Shown: positions 61,446-64,000 of the stretch, in pieces
How positions within the stretch are numbered: position 1 is the stretch's first letter
How the letters are laid out: every line of letters begins with the position of its first letter
Assembly (NCBI GenBank): GCA_951640165.1
Contig: OX621255.1
Location: 30,230,001 to 30,294,000, forward strand
Length of the DNA stretch: 64,000 nt
From: Pseudoips prasinana
Taxonomy: Eukaryota; Arthropoda; Insecta; Lepidoptera; Nolidae
Direction of reading: 5' to 3'
Notes under the pieces: model-generated
Databases searched by the model: none
What the model was told of the DNA's origin: nothing
What the model saw: the letters and a program-made list of their open reading frames with translations, nothing else
Translations under genes and position numbers: made by a program

Positions 61446-61492
61446 ATACTAGCACGGACACCGCCATGTACTCTATCTTCACATTACTAGTC

Positions 61493-62037
61493 AAAATCAA
61501 AATTAAAAAGTCATTTATTCCGTTAAAATATTACATTTGTGTGGAATAGTCATTTTTTTGACGATCTGAGAAACACTGCCAGAACACTCAGTAGGAATCC
61601 TTTTTTAAAATATTTATTTCTTACATAAAATTACATTGTATTTAAATGTGTTAATTTAGAGCGGCGCTGTTTTGTCACTTAAATAATCAGAAGTTTTGTA
61701 GTGGACCCTGATACACAATTTGGCTTTTATAATTCTTTTAAATTTATTCATAGACATTTCTCGGATATCAGTGGGAAGTTTGTTATAGAATCTTATACAT
61801 TGCCCCATAAAAGAGTTACTTACTTTGTGGAGACGGGTAGTATGTAACACAAAGTTACGCTTATGTCTAGTATTTATATTAAGAGTAACACTCCTTTTAT
61901 AGAAGAAGTCTTTATATTTATGCATATAAATTAGATTGTCATATATATACTGACATGCTACAGTCAGAATGTTAATCTCTTTAAACTTCTCTCTCAAAGA
62001 TTCTCGCGGACCAAGTTTATATATGGCTCTTACAGCT
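61493..62037 (-). mobile_element. CR1-like LINE, 3' fragment
   Basis: Minus-strand copy of the last ~545 bp of the LINE family at 7141-9560, ending in TTTTAATTTTGATTTTGA. Confidence 0.85.
61656..62036 (-). pseudogene. CR1-like LINE protein C-terminal remnant
   Basis: About 126 codons in one frame. SLREKFKEINILTVACQYIY, NSFMGQCIRFYNKLPTDIRE and IIKAKLCIRVHYKTSDYLSD closely follow the C-terminus of the protein at 7162-9390. The RT domain is lost by 5' truncation. Confidence 0.85.
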
Positions 62038-62040
62038 TAG

Positions 62041-62540
62041 TTTAGTGTAGTTTAGTATCATATTATAAAAATTGTACCTTTCATTTTAAGATGGATACAA
62101 TGTATCAAATGCTTATTGAATAGATTATTATTATTAAAAAGATGCAACAGAATGCTACTGAAAGTAAATGTAAACGCAGCTTTACAATACAGTTCGAACC
62201 ACCTCCATATGTCTGTAAAATGTCATTAGAGCCAGCTGTCTGTAATCAACGCTTCAACTCTGATATTAATTTTTGCCATTCCCTTTGTAAGCATTGTTAA
62301 AGGAAATTCTTTCTTTGTACGCCAGAATCTTTAATTTGGGGAGCAAACATTTTTTTTGTTGGCATGTATTGTTCATTGCAGATGTCATCGAACAGGCTGT
62401 TTATGTTATGAGTTGTAGGAATGAAGGAGGATGAAATACGTAATATAAATATATTAATTTCACAACAATGGCAATGTCTGCTATACAGTATGGCAATACT
62501 GCTACCTTCTGGGCACACTGGTTTTTAGTGATAAGACCTC
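62041..62540. other. Unassigned stretch
   Basis: A possible minus-strand LINE C-terminal fragment (62297-62518 frame, blocks FAPQIKDSGV) is suggested but not convincing. Confidence 0.3.
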
Positions 62541-62762
62541 TCATCATTACAGCTGAAAGAAGTCCACTGCTGGACAAGACTCATCTTGGGGGAAATGCTA
62601 TATAATCGCCACGCTTGGCAGACGGGTTGGCGATCGCAGTAAGATGGTCATAATACTCAGAGGAGGCTCCCTACCTCTGGTGGCTATTCCTTCGAGTTGA
62701 CCTCAACGTCCCCATGAGATGAGATGGAGTGATAATATTGATATTCGCCGCCGTCTCCACAC
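62541..62762 (-). mobile_element. RTE-derived short element (leader plus tail)
   Basis: On the minus strand: GTGTGGAGACGGCGGCGAAT leader start, CATCTTACTGCGATCGCC, CAACCCGTCTGCCAAGCGTG, then the tail (TCCAGCAGTGGACTTCTTTC, AGCTGTAATGATG). Endonuclease and RT are absent. Confidence 0.75.
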
Positions 62763-63022
62763 ATTAAAATAAGTTGATTGACTAATTTGTATTTACAGCT
62801 TTGTTTTTTTTTGTTATAAAATGTACTTCTTTGACTACATATTGATGTCCTATATATCTAATATTAATTTATAATCCACATATATTTTTCAATAATCAGT
62901 TAAAATGCAGAATATTGAGAAAAACTCCCACATGACACGCGTTGAAAAGTCGCACAACGGGGTTCAGAGGCTTTGATATCTTACGCATTTTGTTGAGGTG
63001 CAGTTGTGTGCTAATTTTATTA

Positions 63023-63201
63023 TCACCCTAATATTATAAAGGCGAAAATTTGGGAGCATGTGACTGTGTTAGTGTGTATGTTTGTTACTTCTTAACGTCT
63101 AAACGCCTGGAGGTATTTTAATAAAATTTGGTATGGAGTTAGCTAACACTGGATTAACATGTAGGCTATAATGTATAAAGTTTAACGCGGGACACAGCTA
63201 G
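63023..63201 (+). mobile_element. Non-autonomous Helitron, complete, 179 bp
   Basis: A|TCACCCTAATATTATAAAGG start and GGGACACAGCTAG|T end. The hairpin part is shortened (CGCGGGACACAG), so it may be immobile. Closest relative: 1-143. Confidence 0.75.
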
Positions 63202-63218
63202 TAAATAAATAAATATAG

Positions 63219-63450
63219 AAACTGTGTGACTGCCGGCAAAGAATATCAGCTCCCCATTTCATCCCGTCGGGGAAGTAGAAGTTGACCCGAGAAAATACCT
63301 CCCAGAGAACGGACTGATGATCGGCAACCCTCCTGCAAAGCGTGGCGATAATGGCATATCCAAATTATGGTCTCAACTCTTTTGTAGAAATCTTTTGGCG
63401 ATGGACAAAGGCCGTCCAGTAGTGGAAGTCATTCGGCTGAAATGATGTAA
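63219..63450 (+). mobile_element. RTE-derived short element (leader plus tail)
   Basis: ACTGTGTGACTGCCGGCAAA leader start, CAAAGCGTGGCGATAATGGC, joined to GATGGACAAAGGCCGTCCAG and ATTCGGCTGAAATGATG. 232 bp with nothing between. The clearest leader-to-tail junction in the window. Confidence 0.75.
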
Positions 63451-64000
63451 TATAGATTGGCAACAAAAAAACATAAAACTGTCTTAAAATTTTATTGCAT
63501 ATTACCGATTTGAACAATATTTATTTGAAACCATTCTGTAAGAATTTTTTAAAGATTAAAAAAAAAAGATATTTTGTGACAAACAAAAAAAAATCAAAAG
63601 GAAATATAACGGTTTTTAACAGACTTCAAAGACTCCTTGTCTTTTGAGTTCTGTTAAAAACCACAATGTGTAGGAAGTTCCTTGGATTGCCTCAGGCGTT
63701 TCAAACAGAATTAAACATTAATATTGTTCACAATGGATATCATTGCTGATCAGTTTTCAGAGGCTCTTTAATATATATTTTTTTTCACTTTGGTGCCGAA
63801 TACTGAATTTAATAATAACCATATTATTAACAACGAGCCGCTGACAGAATGTTCCAGACAAGTGGCGATCAAATGGATGACGTACTTTTGAATTAACGTT
63901 GAATTTTAACAATATTTTAATTTATTATTTATCCTACTAACAAATAATCTCATTAAGAACGATCATCATCATCATCTTGTCCCCACTAATATGCTAGTGG
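63451..64000. other. AT-rich end of window with a foldback
   Basis: An imperfect hairpin at 63611-63662 pairs GGTTTTTAACAGACTTCAAA with TTTGAGTTCTGTTAAAAACC. Nothing else recognised. Confidence 0.4.

Overview
The window looks like nuclear DNA from an insect, almost certainly a moth or butterfly (Lepidoptera). It is A+T-rich, has no operons or ribosome-binding sites, and is packed with transposable elements (TEs) of kinds I know from lepidopteran genomes: small Helitrons ending in a CTAG hairpin, RTE elements with (GATGAT)n tails, CR1-like and Jockey-like LINEs, tRNA-headed SINEs, mariner and hAT elements. No host gene can be proved. The only hints are a TATA-type promoter near 21.4 kb and a possible short exon near 19.4 kb. 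The species cannot be named from the sequence.

Layout. 0-5.5 kb: Helitron pieces, two SINE copies, a reverse-strand CR1-like LINE with two nonsense codons, a 0.66-kb Helitron, a Jockey-like LINE tail and a 133-bp MITE. 6.5-11.5 kb: a nested stack in which a composite Helitron was split first by a CR1-like LINE (742-codon open RT frame) and then by a SINE, followed by a second Helitron split by a LINE with a 10-bp target duplication. 13.9-17.7 kb: a gag-only element between two 356-bp direct repeats that differ at two sites, then a truncated Jockey-like LINE. 18-29 kb: mostly non-coding, with foldbacks, RTE-derived short elements and a 690-bp hAT-type MITE. 29.7-35.7 kb: a complete Helitron with both ends present and a Rep/helicase gene broken by one frameshift and one stop. 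37-39 kb: a full mariner (one nonsense codon) inside another repeat. 43.4-46.6 kb: an almost intact RTE (one nonsense codon). 46.6-64 kb: LINE, SINE and Helitron remnants, a local duplication at 51.9-53.8 kb, a deleted hAT element and a mariner fragment.

How the parts relate. The Rep/helicase Helitron has the same 5' end as several small Helitrons and the same 3' end as others, so it or its relatives probably moved them in trans. The RTE shares both its 5' leader and its 3' tail with short elements at 48.1, 62.5 and 63.2 kb, which suggests RTE-driven SINE-like derivatives. Perfect target duplications (hAT MITE, LINE, SINE) date several insertions relative to one another. I see no new defence, biosynthetic or signalling system. 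The most interesting content is TE architecture: modular Helitron ends, a Helitron with two 5' ends, the gag-only repeat-bounded element, and three near-loopless perfect palindromes.
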